From positions 4,306,709-4,370,708 of the forward strand of contig CP043547.1 in NCBI GenBank assembly GCA_009664345.1: a stretch of 64,000 nt of DNA. The letters are read 5' to 3'. The position numbers and the translations under genes are program-made. The notes beneath the pieces were generated by a model. It was not told where the DNA came from. It did no database searches and saw nothing but the letters and a program-made list of their open reading frames with translations. This document shows positions 35,860 to 44,765 of the stretch, in pieces. The stretch's first letter is position 1; each line of letters starts with the position of its first letter. This stretch comes from Planctomycetales bacterium 10988 (lineage in GTDB: Bacteria; Planctomycetota; Planctomycetia; Pirellulales; Pb10988).

Positions 35860-36962
35860 CCTTGTCCTTCCACACCAACAAGCGGAGAGAGTTCCTGGGG
35901 TGAAGATTCTTGCACAAGGTCACCCGGCGACGAGTTCGAAGATGGGTTCGCAAGGCAACGCGGAGAGAATCTCGCAAAGAATTTTTTTTCTCGCTGGGAT
36001 GATTGCCGAGGGAGCGAGATGTCTGCCTTGACCGTGAAATATCGATGGCAGGCTTCCAGGAAGGCACCCGTGAATAGCCACCGTTCCCCGTGTGGCTTCC
36101 ACCAACAGGTTCCAACTTCTCGTAAAATTCTTAGGGAAATACCAAACAACTGCCGCAGCCGATGGGCAGGATCACGCAGCCGCAGCCATTGAAACAGCAG
36201 TGTATTTCGATAGGCCAACCGCAAGCAGCCGGTCTCTCCATACGCCAGCGAGAAGGTCGCGGCCCCCCAATGATAGGCGATTGCATCAGGCACATAACAG
36301 AGCCGATCCCCCGCCAAATAGGCCCGATAGCAGAAGTCGAGGTCCTCGATTCTTCCCGGCAGAAAGATCGCGTCGAATCCGCCAAGCTCCACGAAGCGTC
36401 GACGGTCCACCGCGAACACCGATCCGGCAACCGCCGTTTCATCGGGAAGTCCGCTGACTTTTTCATAACCGGGAAACCAACTTGTCGCCTGCACCAAACC
36501 CGATCGCCAACGAACGGCGGTCTTCAATCCTTCATAAACCGGGGCATTTTCCACATTATCGGTCATCAAGAAACATCGTGGAGCCGTGAGAGTACAGCGG
36601 CCAAGAACTTCCGATGTTGAAGAATCGCCCTTGTTGCTCTCCGGCAAAAGAGGCCGAATAAGATGCTTCAAGCAATTGGGAGAGAGTTGAACATCGTTAT
36701 TCAAAAGCACCGCGACGTCTGCATTGCTCTTTGCCAAGACTGGATTGAAGGAACAAAGCCCGCGATTTGGCTGGGGAATAACCGTCACTTCCGGGTGGTG
36801 CTGGGCGAGCCACGCTACAGATTGATCGGTCGAGTCATTATCGATTACCGTCACGCGGCATGGCCAAGGAACTCGCTTCGCAGCCGCCAAGATCGAGGGC
36901 AAACACCGAGGCAGTAACGCTTGACCATTATAATTGAGGATGAATACCTCGATGGTGATCAT
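35856..36962 (-). CDS. Glycosyltransferase family 2 (rhamnosyltransferase-like)
   Basis: 368 residues from ATG 36962, chosen for the ATGA overlap with the upstream stop and AGGAG 8-9 bases before it. GT-A motifs: FILNYNGQALLPRCL, VIDNDSTDQS, PNRGL, VLLNNDV (metal site DxD variant NND) and LPGRIEDLDFCYRAYLAGD (quoted in part), where the ED motif resembles the catalytic base region. It is sandwiched between the two CDP-alcohol phosphotransferase genes. Confidence 0.88.
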   Translation of the reverse strand: MITIEVFILNYNGQALLPRCLPSILAAAKRVPWPCRVTVIDNDSTDQSVAWLAQHHPEVTVIPQPNRGLCSFNPVLAKSNADVAVLLNNDVQLSPNCLKHLIRPLLPESNKGDSSTSEVLGRCTLTAPRCFLMTDNVENAPVYEGLKTAVRWRSGLVQATSWFPGYEKVSGLPDETAVAGSVFAVDRRRFVELGGFDAIFLPGRIEDLDFCYRAYLAGDRLCYVPDAIAYHWGAATFSLAYGETGCLRLAYRNTLLFQWLRLRDPAHRLRQLFGISLRILREVGTCWWKPHGERWLFTGAFLEACHRYFTVKADISLPRQSSQREKKFFARFSPRCLANPSSNSSPGDLVQESSPQELSPLVGVEGQG

Positions 36963-37957
36963 CGGCAAGTCTCCTCATGTCGGGCTATGTGAGCATTCAA
37001 AAAGTGTTTTTTATTAGATTCAAAGGGTTGATACCAGGCCGCGAATTCGGTCTCGACTTTGCATTGCTGCAACGACCGCCGCATCAGATACCCGGCGACG
37101 AGCGGCGTCCAGGTCGCCATGAATGCCACATAACTCATGGCCCCCAGCCCTCCTTTTCCGAAGTCTTTCGTTAGCCACCACCAACCCGCGATCACCGTCA
37201 GGACGTTCATCATGATATGTGTTTCGCAAAGCTTTCTGCCCAGCCATTTCCCTCGTCCGACCCAAGTCGCCGGCTGCATTGCAGGTCGCAAGCGGTGGCG
37301 ATTTCCTCCGCCTTGCACCAAAAGTTTCCCTTCGATTCGCTTTAGCCGCAGTAAAAAAGCCTTGTAGCGAACATCCTCCAAGAAACCAATCGCCAGCAAA
37401 CCGCCGCTCCACGTCACTCCGGCAAGCAACCAAAGCGGGGAAGGCCATTGTTGAAACAACCCATATCCAATGCCCAACGGCAACGCGAAGTTCACGAGGT
37501 GATGCATCCAATAATCAAAGGCGACTCCATCGAGCGAAGAGGTTTGATGGTAGCGGGCAAGCTGTCCATCGACGTGATCCAGCAGGTACCACAGTTGCAG
37601 GAGTGCCGCCCCCCACAGCCAGCCGCTCTCTCCTCCCACCGCGAATGCGAATGCCGAGGACCATCCACAGACCAACGCGACGCAGGTCATTTGATGGGCC
37701 GTCACCCCAAGCGGAATCAGGCAGGCCGTTAGATAAAGCCCGACCGGCCGAGCGATGCGGCGAGCCATCCAACTCCCGTGGGTGCGATGCCCCGGCTTTT
37801 GACAACGGGCTTCGAACTGCCGCCACTGTCGTTGACGAAGTCGCCACCTTCGCTGAAACCGCGCAGCGACGGTCGTTCTACTCAACGAACTTTTCAAACA
37901 AGGGCGAGCGGTCGGCACCTTCAAACCTTTCTTTTCTGGGAAATGGATGGCATTCAA
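36959..37957 (-). CDS. CDP-alcohol phosphotransferase family membrane protein (II), altered last Asp
   Basis: 332 residues from a TTG at 37957, three bases after the previous stop; no in-frame ATG exists before residue 64. A basic N-terminal ~60 residues precedes the membrane part. The active-site pattern reads D-HV-DG-QL-AR, eight residues, G, then DYWMHH: the final Asp, thought to be the catalytic base in the family, is His here. All the CDP- and metal-binding aspartates before it are kept. The protein may use His as base, may have a different reaction, or may be inactive. Translationally coupled with the following GT2 gene. Confidence 0.82.
   Translation of the reverse strand: MNAIHFPEKKGLKVPTARPCLKSSLSRTTVAARFQRRWRLRQRQWRQFEARCQKPGHRTHGSWMARRIARPVGLYLTACLIPLGVTAHQMTCVALVCGWSSAFAFAVGGESGWLWGAALLQLWYLLDHVDGQLARYHQTSSLDGVAFDYWMHHLVNFALPLGIGYGLFQQWPSPLWLLAGVTWSGGLLAIGFLEDVRYKAFLLRLKRIEGKLLVQGGGNRHRLRPAMQPATWVGRGKWLGRKLCETHIMMNVLTVIAGWWWLTKDFGKGGLGAMSYVAFMATWTPLVAGYLMRRSLQQCKVETEFAAWYQPFESNKKHFLNAHIARHEETCR
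36999..37012. repeat. A5-GTGT-T5 motif inside the second CDP-alcohol phosphotransferase gene
   Basis: AAAAAGTGTTTTTT; reverse complement AAAAAACACTTTTT. It lies in the last ~15 codons of the minus-strand gene, encoding KKHFLNAH. Confidence 0.65.
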
Positions 37958-37959
37958 AG

Positions 37960-39957
37960 CTATCCAGCCATCGTGACCGCGCGACGGCGGCTCGACGGAG
38001 TTGCTGCCTGCCGCTTTGAAGTTCGGGCAAAGAGCTGGCGATTCTGAATCTGGGCCAAGGCTTCGAGCACTCGCTGACTGGCCTCTTTCCCGGTTTCATG
38101 GAAGATGGCGGTCCGCCCCTCCGCAACCGAGCCTGGTGGCGATGCCTGCCATGCTTGCCAGAGAGCGGCCAATTCTTCCCCGTTGCGAGCCGATCCCAAT
38201 AACCGCCAAGATTCCGCCGGCAAAACTTCCCCGGCACCACTCGGCAAGAGCTGGACCACCGGCCATCCCAGCCACGCCGCTTCCATTCCGGCAGAGGAGG
38301 CACAGCTCAACACAAGCTCGGTTTTGGTCAGAAGCGTCTCTAAAGCCACATGCTGAACGACCCTCACTTTGCCCTCTTGAATGGCTGCGAATTGCTGCCA
38401 AAAGCGATGATCCTCACAGCGAGGATGTCGCTTGATGAGCAGCTCGGCGTCAGGCTCTCCGGCGAAGACTTGCAAGATTTCTTCAATCAACCGCTGATAA
38501 CTCTTCCGCGTTAGATGCAGCATGGCCGAGTCCGCCCGAGCCGATTGTGGAACTTTCGTAGCTAAGAGCAGAATTCGATGACGACGCTCTTTGCCCGGCA
38601 TTTCCTTCGTCGAGGAAAATGCTTTCTTCAAAAAGCACTTTTTACTATTTTGCTCATCTTGATGCGGTGCTCCAGTGAGAAGCAATCGTGAGGCCGGGAT
38701 TCCCCAGCGAACGAACTGCTCTTGGGAGGCACTTCCCCAGCAACAAGTCGCATCCGCCAGCATCGGAACAAATCCCATCGCGACGCAGGGGACACCATGC
38801 TGCACGACGACACTTTTGGCCCCAAGTCGCTTTGCCTCACTTAAGAGAATTCGTTTGAAAGGCGTGGCGTCTTCGTCAATGACAATCATATCAGGGCGGA
38901 AATTTTCTAAATGGCGCGACGTTGCATTCGCCCAAGAAGTAGCCTTCTCGCCAGATTCGAAAATCGCTTTTTGCAACCAAGCTTCGAGGATCGGGGTCAG
39001 ATCGATCCGCCGCCAATGGAGAGAATGTTCCTGAAGTTCAGCATCAATCCGGCTTGTCGTAGCAGGCTCATCACAGAGGAATTGCCGCACTCCACGAGGC
39101 CGCCACTTTCGCCAGACATTCAATGCCAACTTTTGCCAAAGCCACGCAACTTCCCCTTTTTGTTCCACCAGCGATTGACAAATGGGCTCTAGAAAACGTG
39201 GATTTCCACACAAGAGAACTCGTTGTGGAATCGCCTGAAACCGCAAAATCGGAGAAGGTTCTTGCTCGCTTGCACCGAAAGTATCACTCAACCAATCCAC
39301 CCCGTGATTGACGGAAGTGCAGACCTTTCGCAGGCCCTCGCGGGTTGCCTGATTCAAGCCCGCCGCGGTTGGCTCGGAACCCGATTCCGCGATCAACTCA
39401 CATTGTTGCGGTTCCATCTGCCAGCGGATGTCGAGAGAAAAGCCATCGCGAGCACGGGCCTGCTTCAACAATTGGGCAAGGTCCGCATCCCGTTTCGGGC
39501 AAAGAATCGCCACCAACCGATCTTGTGAAGTACAATCCCAAATGCCATCCAAAAAGACCAACACCCTCAATAATCGAAGGCAATAGTAACGTAATTTCAG
39601 GGCATAAACGAAACCGGCCCGCTGCCAAAGAGGCGATCCCTGCGAGGCACTCTTGGCCGCATCCGCCGCCCGATCCGCCAGTTGGCATGCTTTCCGATCG
39701 AGCCAACCAAACTGACCATCGATTGTTTCATCAAGCGACCACCGCCAAGGCTGCTGCCATGTCTCGGGCCAATCCCCTTCGAGCAGCACGCTGGGATAAG
39801 GGGGAAGCGATTCCTGAGAGAGACCTTCGTTTCGCGCGAAAAGATAATAAGTCGTCACGAAATGCCCTCCTGGCAAGTTCGTCAAGGGATGTGATCGATC
39901 GAGAGAAGTGATTCGTAGTCCATTGCCGAGGCCGCTTTCCAGCATCAGCCCTGGCAT
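37960..39957 (-). CDS. GT-B fold surface-polysaccharide transferase-like protein
   Basis: 665 residues. The C-terminal ~330 residues look like the capsule-type GT-B proteins (KpsC/KpsS or polysialyltransferase style): VVVQHGVP, CCWGSASQEQFVRWGIP, LLLTGAPHQD, LLIKRHPRCED and SCASSAGMEAAWLGWPVVQL (the last at the nucleotide-sugar site). The N-terminal ~250 residues are a separate, unrecognised region. Probably transfers a sugar such as a nonulosonate or Kdo to a surface glycan, given the neuB-like gene directly upstream (12 bases between them). One exact motif copy (38630-38643, encoding SKKCFLKK) and a near one (38960-38972) lie within the gene. Confidence 0.7.
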   Translation of the reverse strand: MPGLMLESGLGNGLRITSLDRSHPLTNLPGGHFVTTYYLFARNEGLSQESLPPYPSVLLEGDWPETWQQPWRWSLDETIDGQFGWLDRKACQLADRAADAAKSASQGSPLWQRAGFVYALKLRYYCLRLLRVLVFLDGIWDCTSQDRLVAILCPKRDADLAQLLKQARARDGFSLDIRWQMEPQQCELIAESGSEPTAAGLNQATREGLRKVCTSVNHGVDWLSDTFGASEQEPSPILRFQAIPQRVLLCGNPRFLEPICQSLVEQKGEVAWLWQKLALNVWRKWRPRGVRQFLCDEPATTSRIDAELQEHSLHWRRIDLTPILEAWLQKAIFESGEKATSWANATSRHLENFRPDMIVIDEDATPFKRILLSEAKRLGAKSVVVQHGVPCVAMGFVPMLADATCCWGSASQEQFVRWGIPASRLLLTGAPHQDEQNSKKCFLKKAFSSTKEMPGKERRHRILLLATKVPQSARADSAMLHLTRKSYQRLIEEILQVFAGEPDAELLIKRHPRCEDHRFWQQFAAIQEGKVRVVQHVALETLLTKTELVLSCASSAGMEAAWLGWPVVQLLPSGAGEVLPAESWRLLGSARNGEELAALWQAWQASPPGSVAEGRTAIFHETGKEASQRVLEALAQIQNRQLFARTSKRQAATPSSRRRAVTMAG
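38630..38643. repeat. A5-GCAC-T5 motif inside the GT-B gene
   Basis: AAAAAGCACTTTTT; on the coding strand it encodes KKCFL in a charged loop between the HQDE segment and the next strand. Confidence 0.75.
38960..38972. repeat. A4-TCGC-T5 near motif inside the GT-B gene
   Basis: AAAATCGCTTTTT; encodes QKAIFES, nearly the same peptide as the copy at 5006-5019. Weak match in its centre. Confidence 0.35.
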
Positions 39958-39969
39958 TCGGTAGACAGC

Positions 39970-41109
39970 TCAGGTGCGAACCTTTGCTGGCCTCGCTCGC
40001 TGCTCCGTCAGCGTTTCCTGCTCGGGGTCGTGCAAGTCTTCTTCCCGCAGCATCTCCCCGGCTTGCACTGATTTATTGAGCCTTCGCCCTAACACACGCT
40101 GTCGCTCTTGCCAGGGAATTCCATCGCCAGGGCATTTCAGCGTCAGCATTGCTTCTTGAATCGAAGTCCCCTTGGGCAACGATTGTTTTACTGTCAGGCT
40201 GCGGCCGAGCTTCTCGCGGAAGGGGGTCGTGCGTGGCGAGACCGGCTTATCGGCCCGGCCTAAGGCCCTTTCCACTTGCCGCACTTGTTCGACTAACTGC
40301 CGAAATTCCTCCGGCTCCAGCGAACACTGATGATCGCTACCCTTGGCGGTTCGGTCGAAGGTTAAATGTTTTTCAATAACGCAGGCCCCCATCGCCACCG
40401 CGACCGGAGCGAGCAAACTCCCCGGCGAGTGATCGGAAAAGCCGACCGGCACCCCATACCGTTGTCGCAACGTCTGCATACTTCGCAGATGCACTTCGTC
40501 CCAAGGCGTTGGATACTGCGAGGTACATTGCATCAACAGCAACGGCACCCCCGCTTCCTGAAACACCCTGACGCCGACGTCCAATTCTTCCCAAGAAGAC
40601 ATCCCCGTGGAGAGCAAAACCGGACGATCCCGCCGACAAAGGGCCTTCAGCAAAGGAAGATTATCCGCATCCCGCGAAGCGACCTTGAACGCATCGACCT
40701 CAAACTCATCAAGCAGCGAAATGCTCGGCGGATCGCAAGCGGTTCCCAAATAAAGGAGGCCATGCTCGCGAATTCGTCTTGCCATTTGCCGATGAGCCTC
40801 CGCAGAAAGCTCCAAGGCCCGCCGATGCTCCCCGTAAGTTGCACCAAACGAATGTGGTCCGGAATAGGGCCGATCACGCAGATGCGTCGCCAATTCCCAA
40901 TCCAGGTCTCGCTTCGTTATCTTGACGGCATCGACACCAGCCCACTTCGCCGCGTCAATCAGTTCCATCGCAAGGCCAAGGTCCCCGTTATGATTCTGAC
41001 CGATCTCCGCGACGATCAAAGCCGGACAGTTCTCCACGTTCGATCGCCCATTTTCTTCTGGAGCAACTTGATAAACATGAGAACCTAGAGAGACCGGCAA
41101 AGACGACAT
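39970..41109 (-). CDS. neuB: N-acetylneuraminate/nonulosonate synthase (NeuB family)
   Basis: 379 residues. TIM-barrel synthase domain with LIVAEIGQNHNGDLGLA, DAVKITKRDL, SFGATYGEHRRALELS, FKVASRDADN, LSTGMSSWEEL, GFSDHSPG and IEKHLTFDRTAKGSDH (quoted in parts), then a C-terminal SAF/antifreeze-like domain (about 300-370). The family joins phosphoenolpyruvate to an N-acetyl sugar to make sialic or related nonulosonic acids. The usual VKFQ is VKIT here, with the Lys retained. No CMP-sialate synthase (neuA) or epimerase (neuC) gene is visible in the window. ATG 41109 has AAAGGA upstream; first gene of the coupled series. Confidence 0.9.
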   Translation of the reverse strand: MSSLPVSLGSHVYQVAPEENGRSNVENCPALIVAEIGQNHNGDLGLAMELIDAAKWAGVDAVKITKRDLDWELATHLRDRPYSGPHSFGATYGEHRRALELSAEAHRQMARRIREHGLLYLGTACDPPSISLLDEFEVDAFKVASRDADNLPLLKALCRRDRPVLLSTGMSSWEELDVGVRVFQEAGVPLLLMQCTSQYPTPWDEVHLRSMQTLRQRYGVPVGFSDHSPGSLLAPVAVAMGACVIEKHLTFDRTAKGSDHQCSLEPEEFRQLVEQVRQVERALGRADKPVSPRTTPFREKLGRSLTVKQSLPKGTSIQEAMLTLKCPGDGIPWQERQRVLGRRLNKSVQAGEMLREEDLHDPEQETLTEQRARPAKVRT

Positions 41110-41254
41110 GAAACGAGAATCCTTTTCAACGATGAACCCTTCGGTTCTCTTAGCTGGAACATACAGAGTCGGGAGTCTACAAGGGACCTGCGGTTTTCGT
41201 CAAGAGAGACCTGAACCTTCCGAATGCCTGACGGGGCATCCTGATCGGAGAAGC

Positions 41255-41539
41255 TCAACTTTCGATGACTGCTTCCAGGAGGGAAATCGCGACAACCTGC
41301 CGCAAAGGAACAAACACTTTCCGGCGATTGGGGCGAATGCCATGCTCACGGCAATCGAGAGTATACTTCTCGCGGGTGCTGGCCGTGTCTCGCAAATCGT
41401 GCAAATCGGCATCTTCCAGCAAAAAACTATCTCCACGCATTTCAATGAAACGCCCTAACACGACAAAAGGAGCATCCAGATCAAGGACAATCTCGTGCCC
41501 GATATATTCTTGATAAGTCGGCAGTGGTCGATCAATCAT
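41255..41539 (-). CDS. Small conserved-looking hypothetical protein
   Basis: 94 residues from ATG 41539, with AAGGAG at a good distance upstream. The sequence alternates hydrophobic and charged residues (EIVLDLDAPFVVLGRFIEMR, SFLLEDADLHDLRDT, KVFVPLRQVVAISLL, quoted in parts), which suggests a small beta-barrel such as an SH3/Sm-like fold. No catalytic motif. It lies alone between neuB and the aldolase-like gene, on the same strand. Confidence 0.65.
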   Translation of the reverse strand: MIDRPLPTYQEYIGHEIVLDLDAPFVVLGRFIEMRGDSFLLEDADLHDLRDTASTREKYTLDCREHGIRPNRRKVFVPLRQVVAISLLEAVIES

Positions 41540-41745
41540 CAGAACACTCCTTGACAGTGTTCATCCTTTGGTTCAACGCGAATGGGGCTTGCCTGCTACT
41601 GAAAAGCCCGCGTCTCTCTCAAATCCAAAGGCGAGAGTAATCAAGCAAATCGCAATCCCCTATCATAACGGATAGGAATCAAGCCTGTCCATGAGCTTGA
41701 TAGGGAATGAAAGGAGAAGAGAGGAAAGCTGGAGAAGAAAGGACC

Positions 41746-42558
41746 TCAGCGACTAAGCTTTGCCACGGCTTCGATAAATTGTCGGTCAAGCTCAAGTAAC
41801 TCCGCCCGCGAAAGCGAGGAGACTTGATCAAGAGAATCCCATAAGTGTCGTAATGCCTGTGGGAAGTCTTGCTTAGAGATAGAATGATTTAAAAAACTTC
41901 GCGAGATGAGCGTTCGTGTGGCTCCAAGCAGGCAAAGCTGGGAATAAAAGAAAGCGGGAGGAATGGGCACCGAAGAATCTCCAGGGTAACCCACTCCAGC
42001 GATTCCAAAAGGAATGTTTTTGGAACGTAACAACTCAAAAGCTTCATCGAGATGGTGGTTTGTTAACACTTGAAAATGAAAAGGAAGCTTCAGAGCAAGC
42101 CGCAAGTCATTCAATCCAAAATGAACTTCATCAACACCCTCTAGCTGAATCAATTCTGATAAAAGAGAAACACTCTCAGGTGTCTCAATTAACAGCACAA
42201 CGCGGGCACGATTCTTTACATAGGATAAAAATTTTTCTACTTCCGAAACTGTGTGAAAGTAAGGAAGCATCAGCCAATTCACACCCGCTTGAATGAACGA
42301 TTCAATCTCCTGCTGACTTTCAGCATGAATCGGGTTCACCCTCGCGAAAGATTCCGCCTTTGTTAACACACGCTGAATGCGAATAAAATCTTCTAATGTA
42401 TGGTCTGAAAAACGGTTCTCCTTTCGTGCTTGACGGTTCTCTTTTCCAAGCACCTCAAGATCAACCCCGATCCGTCCAATCCCCCCTAGGTCCGCCTGTT
42501 TCGCCAACAGGGGATCTTTTGTAAATAAAGTAAATACAAAAGTAGAGGAAGGATTCAA
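41746..42558 (-). CDS. HpcH/HpaI-type aldolase (class II, citrate-lyase-beta-like)
   Basis: 270 residues from TTG 42558, chosen because AGGAGG lies 12 bases upstream; a TTG at 42585 would add nine residues but then contain that Shine-Dalgarno sequence. Barrel motifs of the HpcH/HpaI family: FARVNPIHAE, GVNWLMLPYF, VVLLIETPES and EVHFGLNDL. The family cleaves or makes C-C bonds with pyruvate or acetyl-CoA type partners and a metal. The usual loop Arg/Glu/Asp set is partly different, so activity is uncertain. It follows two similar glycosyltransferase genes and may make or trim an unusual sugar. More AT-rich than the genes before 41 kb. Confidence 0.75.
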   Translation of the reverse strand: MNPSSTFVFTLFTKDPLLAKQADLGGIGRIGVDLEVLGKENRQARKENRFSDHTLEDFIRIQRVLTKAESFARVNPIHAESQQEIESFIQAGVNWLMLPYFHTVSEVEKFLSYVKNRARVVLLIETPESVSLLSELIQLEGVDEVHFGLNDLRLALKLPFHFQVLTNHHLDEAFELLRSKNIPFGIAGVGYPGDSSVPIPPAFFYSQLCLLGATRTLISRSFLNHSISKQDFPQALRHLWDSLDQVSSLSRAELLELDRQFIEAVAKLSR

Positions 42559-42611
42559 GGAAATTTTTTCCCTCCTAAGGAACAATAGTGATTTTAGGTA
42601 AAATAAAAAGT

Positions 42612-43391
42612 TTACGCGGCCTCGCGAAAACCTGAAACCGCAGAAGAATGGTAAGGCACAATGACTGCTTGTCGAGCAAAATTATCAAACTCTTTGATTT
42701 GCTTGTCTCGATCCCACGTATACTGGATTCCCCAATTTTGTTGAAAGTCTTTCGAACGTAAGCCCGAGCATAATTCCGCATGACGCTCAATCACATATTC
42801 TTTACTTAAATATTTAAAGTGTAAATTCAACACTTCGGATTGCTTTGGATAAACAATATTTCCTGTAGGTTGGGCAGAATGGCGACCTTCGGCATAATTA
42901 ATTTCATCCACTTCATTTGGATTGAAGATGGCGATCTTATCCATATAAGAATAAGGAACCCCTGTGTTAATCATATCGCAAAGTCGAGATTGGGTAGTTC
43001 TCGCCTCCGGAAATTCCTCGTTGACCATTTGATAACCAACACTGGGAATCACTGTGATTCCATCCTCGTTCGCCTGTTCTAAATAGCCAAGGAGATCGGG
43101 ATGATAATGATGTTCGTCTACATTACAAACGATGACCCAGTCTGCTTTTCCACGGCTTTCCTTCCAACAATGATGAAAAAGTTCTCGCATCGATTCTATA
43201 AAAGAATCCGGGCGGTTTCGCATTAAAGGACAAACTTCAACTTGAGGATACTGTGATAAATAGGCAACGGAAACATCCGTGGAATGATCATCAAATAAAA
43301 CAAATTGATCAACATAGGGAAGATAGTGCCGCATAAAATAGGGCAGCATTCGGATATCATTCCAACAATTCGCGTAGAGATGGATTCTCAT
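42612..43391 (-). CDS. Glycosyltransferase family 2-like protein (copy A of a pair)
   Basis: 259 residues; ATG 43391 has GAGGGA 8 bases upstream, better than the TTG at 43406. Motifs: IHLYANCWNDIRMLPYFMRHY, FVLFDDHSTD, WVIVCNVDEHHYHPDL (quoted in parts; the DEH is the metal-site equivalent). This is the short GT-A type found as Glyco_tranf_2_4. About half the residues appear identical to the neighbour at 43613, so the two arose by duplication. Confidence 0.82.
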   Translation of the reverse strand: MRIHLYANCWNDIRMLPYFMRHYLPYVDQFVLFDDHSTDVSVAYLSQYPQVEVCPLMRNRPDSFIESMRELFHHCWKESRGKADWVIVCNVDEHHYHPDLLGYLEQANEDGITVIPSVGYQMVNEEFPEARTTQSRLCDMINTGVPYSYMDKIAIFNPNEVDEINYAEGRHSAQPTGNIVYPKQSEVLNLHFKYLSKEYVIERHAELCSGLRSKDFQQNWGIQYTWDRDKQIKEFDNFARQAVIVPYHSSAVSGFREAA

Positions 43392-43612
43392 CGGTTTGTC
43401 CCTCAAATGAACAAAGATGAAAGGAAGGAAAAGTTCAATGGGGAGGATAACAAAGAAGAATAATAGCGTCTAGTTTAGATTTTAAACCTAAAGGCGGCTA
43501 TTTAACGAACTCGTTCTTGAAAAGTAGTAGTAAGGGGTTCGTTTTCAAATCCTTAATAGCACCTCTGGATAAATCGAAGACCGACGAAATGACGATTCTA
43601 CCCAAAGCAAGA

Positions 43613-44395
43613 TTAACCCGCTTGCTTCAACTGCCAAGGATTTACACAAGGTTCTGAGATCGGCACTTGAGTCGCTTTAAAAGCGATCTTATAAAAATCT
43701 TGCCGCTGTTTATTTTCTTCGTGTAGATAGTGAACTCCCCATCCATTTTCAATATCAAGCTGTCTTAATTCACCCTTCAACTCTCGATAACGCTGAAGCG
43801 TATATAGCAACCCCAAATGTTTATAGTGTAGATTAAGTACTTCATCCTGATCGGGACGGAAGATGCTTCCCACTGGATCGGCCGTGTGCCTTCCTACGGA
43901 ATAATTAATCTCTTCCACTGCATCAGGATTGAAAATCCCAACTTTATCCATTCCCCAAAAAGGTAAGCCAATTTGTAAAATTTCACAAAGACGATTTTTG
44001 TAAACTTTGGGGCTTGGAAAAAAATCGGATATCATTTGATAACCTTTTGTTTGAATAAAAGTTATCTCTTCTTTCTGACACTTTTTTAGATAGTTTAATA
44101 AGTAGGGATGATAGAGATGTTCGTCGATATCCACGATGATCACCCAGTCCGCTTCGCCACGACTTTCTTTCCAACATTCACACATGATTAATCGCAATGT
44201 TTCGTTGAGTGAATAGTCGGCTTTTTCTCGGGTGCGGATCTCAACCTGGGGAAACTGTTGCAAATATTCAATCGATCCATCATCTGAACTGTCATCAAAG
44301 ATGACATACTTATCAACATAAGGTAGATAATGCCGCATAAAGTAAGGCAACATTCGGATTTCATTCCAGCAAGTTGTATAGAGATGGATCTTCAT
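43613..44395 (-). CDS. Glycosyltransferase family 2-like protein (copy B of a pair)
   Basis: 260 residues from ATG 44395, with AAGGA upstream; a GTG one codon earlier is possible. Same motifs as copy A: IHLYTTCWNEIRMLPYFMRHY, VIFDDSSDDGS, WVIIVDIDEHLYHP (quoted in parts). The middle and C-terminal parts diverge, so the acceptors probably differ. It is the first gene of the minus-strand glycan cluster. Confidence 0.82.
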   Translation of the reverse strand: MKIHLYTTCWNEIRMLPYFMRHYLPYVDKYVIFDDSSDDGSIEYLQQFPQVEIRTREKADYSLNETLRLIMCECWKESRGEADWVIIVDIDEHLYHPYLLNYLKKCQKEEITFIQTKGYQMISDFFPSPKVYKNRLCEILQIGLPFWGMDKVGIFNPDAVEEINYSVGRHTADPVGSIFRPDQDEVLNLHYKHLGLLYTLQRYRELKGELRQLDIENGWGVHYLHEENKQRQDFYKIAFKATQVPISEPCVNPWQLKQAG

Positions 44396-44765
44396 CACTG
44401 AGATTTCCTTCGTGCTATCCTTACGTAATCACTTTACAGGCCACACAATCCGTAGATTCTTCCTCCTCATCGACCATTTCGCACTTCTAGGTACAATGAA
44501 CTTGGTTAATGAATCCGATTACAAAAATTTTTTTGGTTTTTCTGCCTAATAACCAAACCTTGCTTCATTGATCGTCTAAAATCTTTCCCCACTTTCCCAC
44601 CGATCGCATCACCTCTTGTCGACACTCGGTCGCTTTCGATAAAATAAGGGAATCTTTATTTGTACTGATCCATCCTAAGCTAGCCTTTTAGAGTTCATGG
44701 ACAAAAGTTGCTCGAATGGATTTTGACAACTGGCCCTCAGCCTTTTCTTACCCCTGGCGATGTGA
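44396..44765. other. Divergent intergenic region before the MFS gene
   Basis: 370 bases between divergently transcribed genes, AT-rich in the middle (44515-44600 with T- and A-runs). It must carry promoters both ways, but no clear -35/-10 pair or operator was identified and no small gene was seen. Confidence 0.4.
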
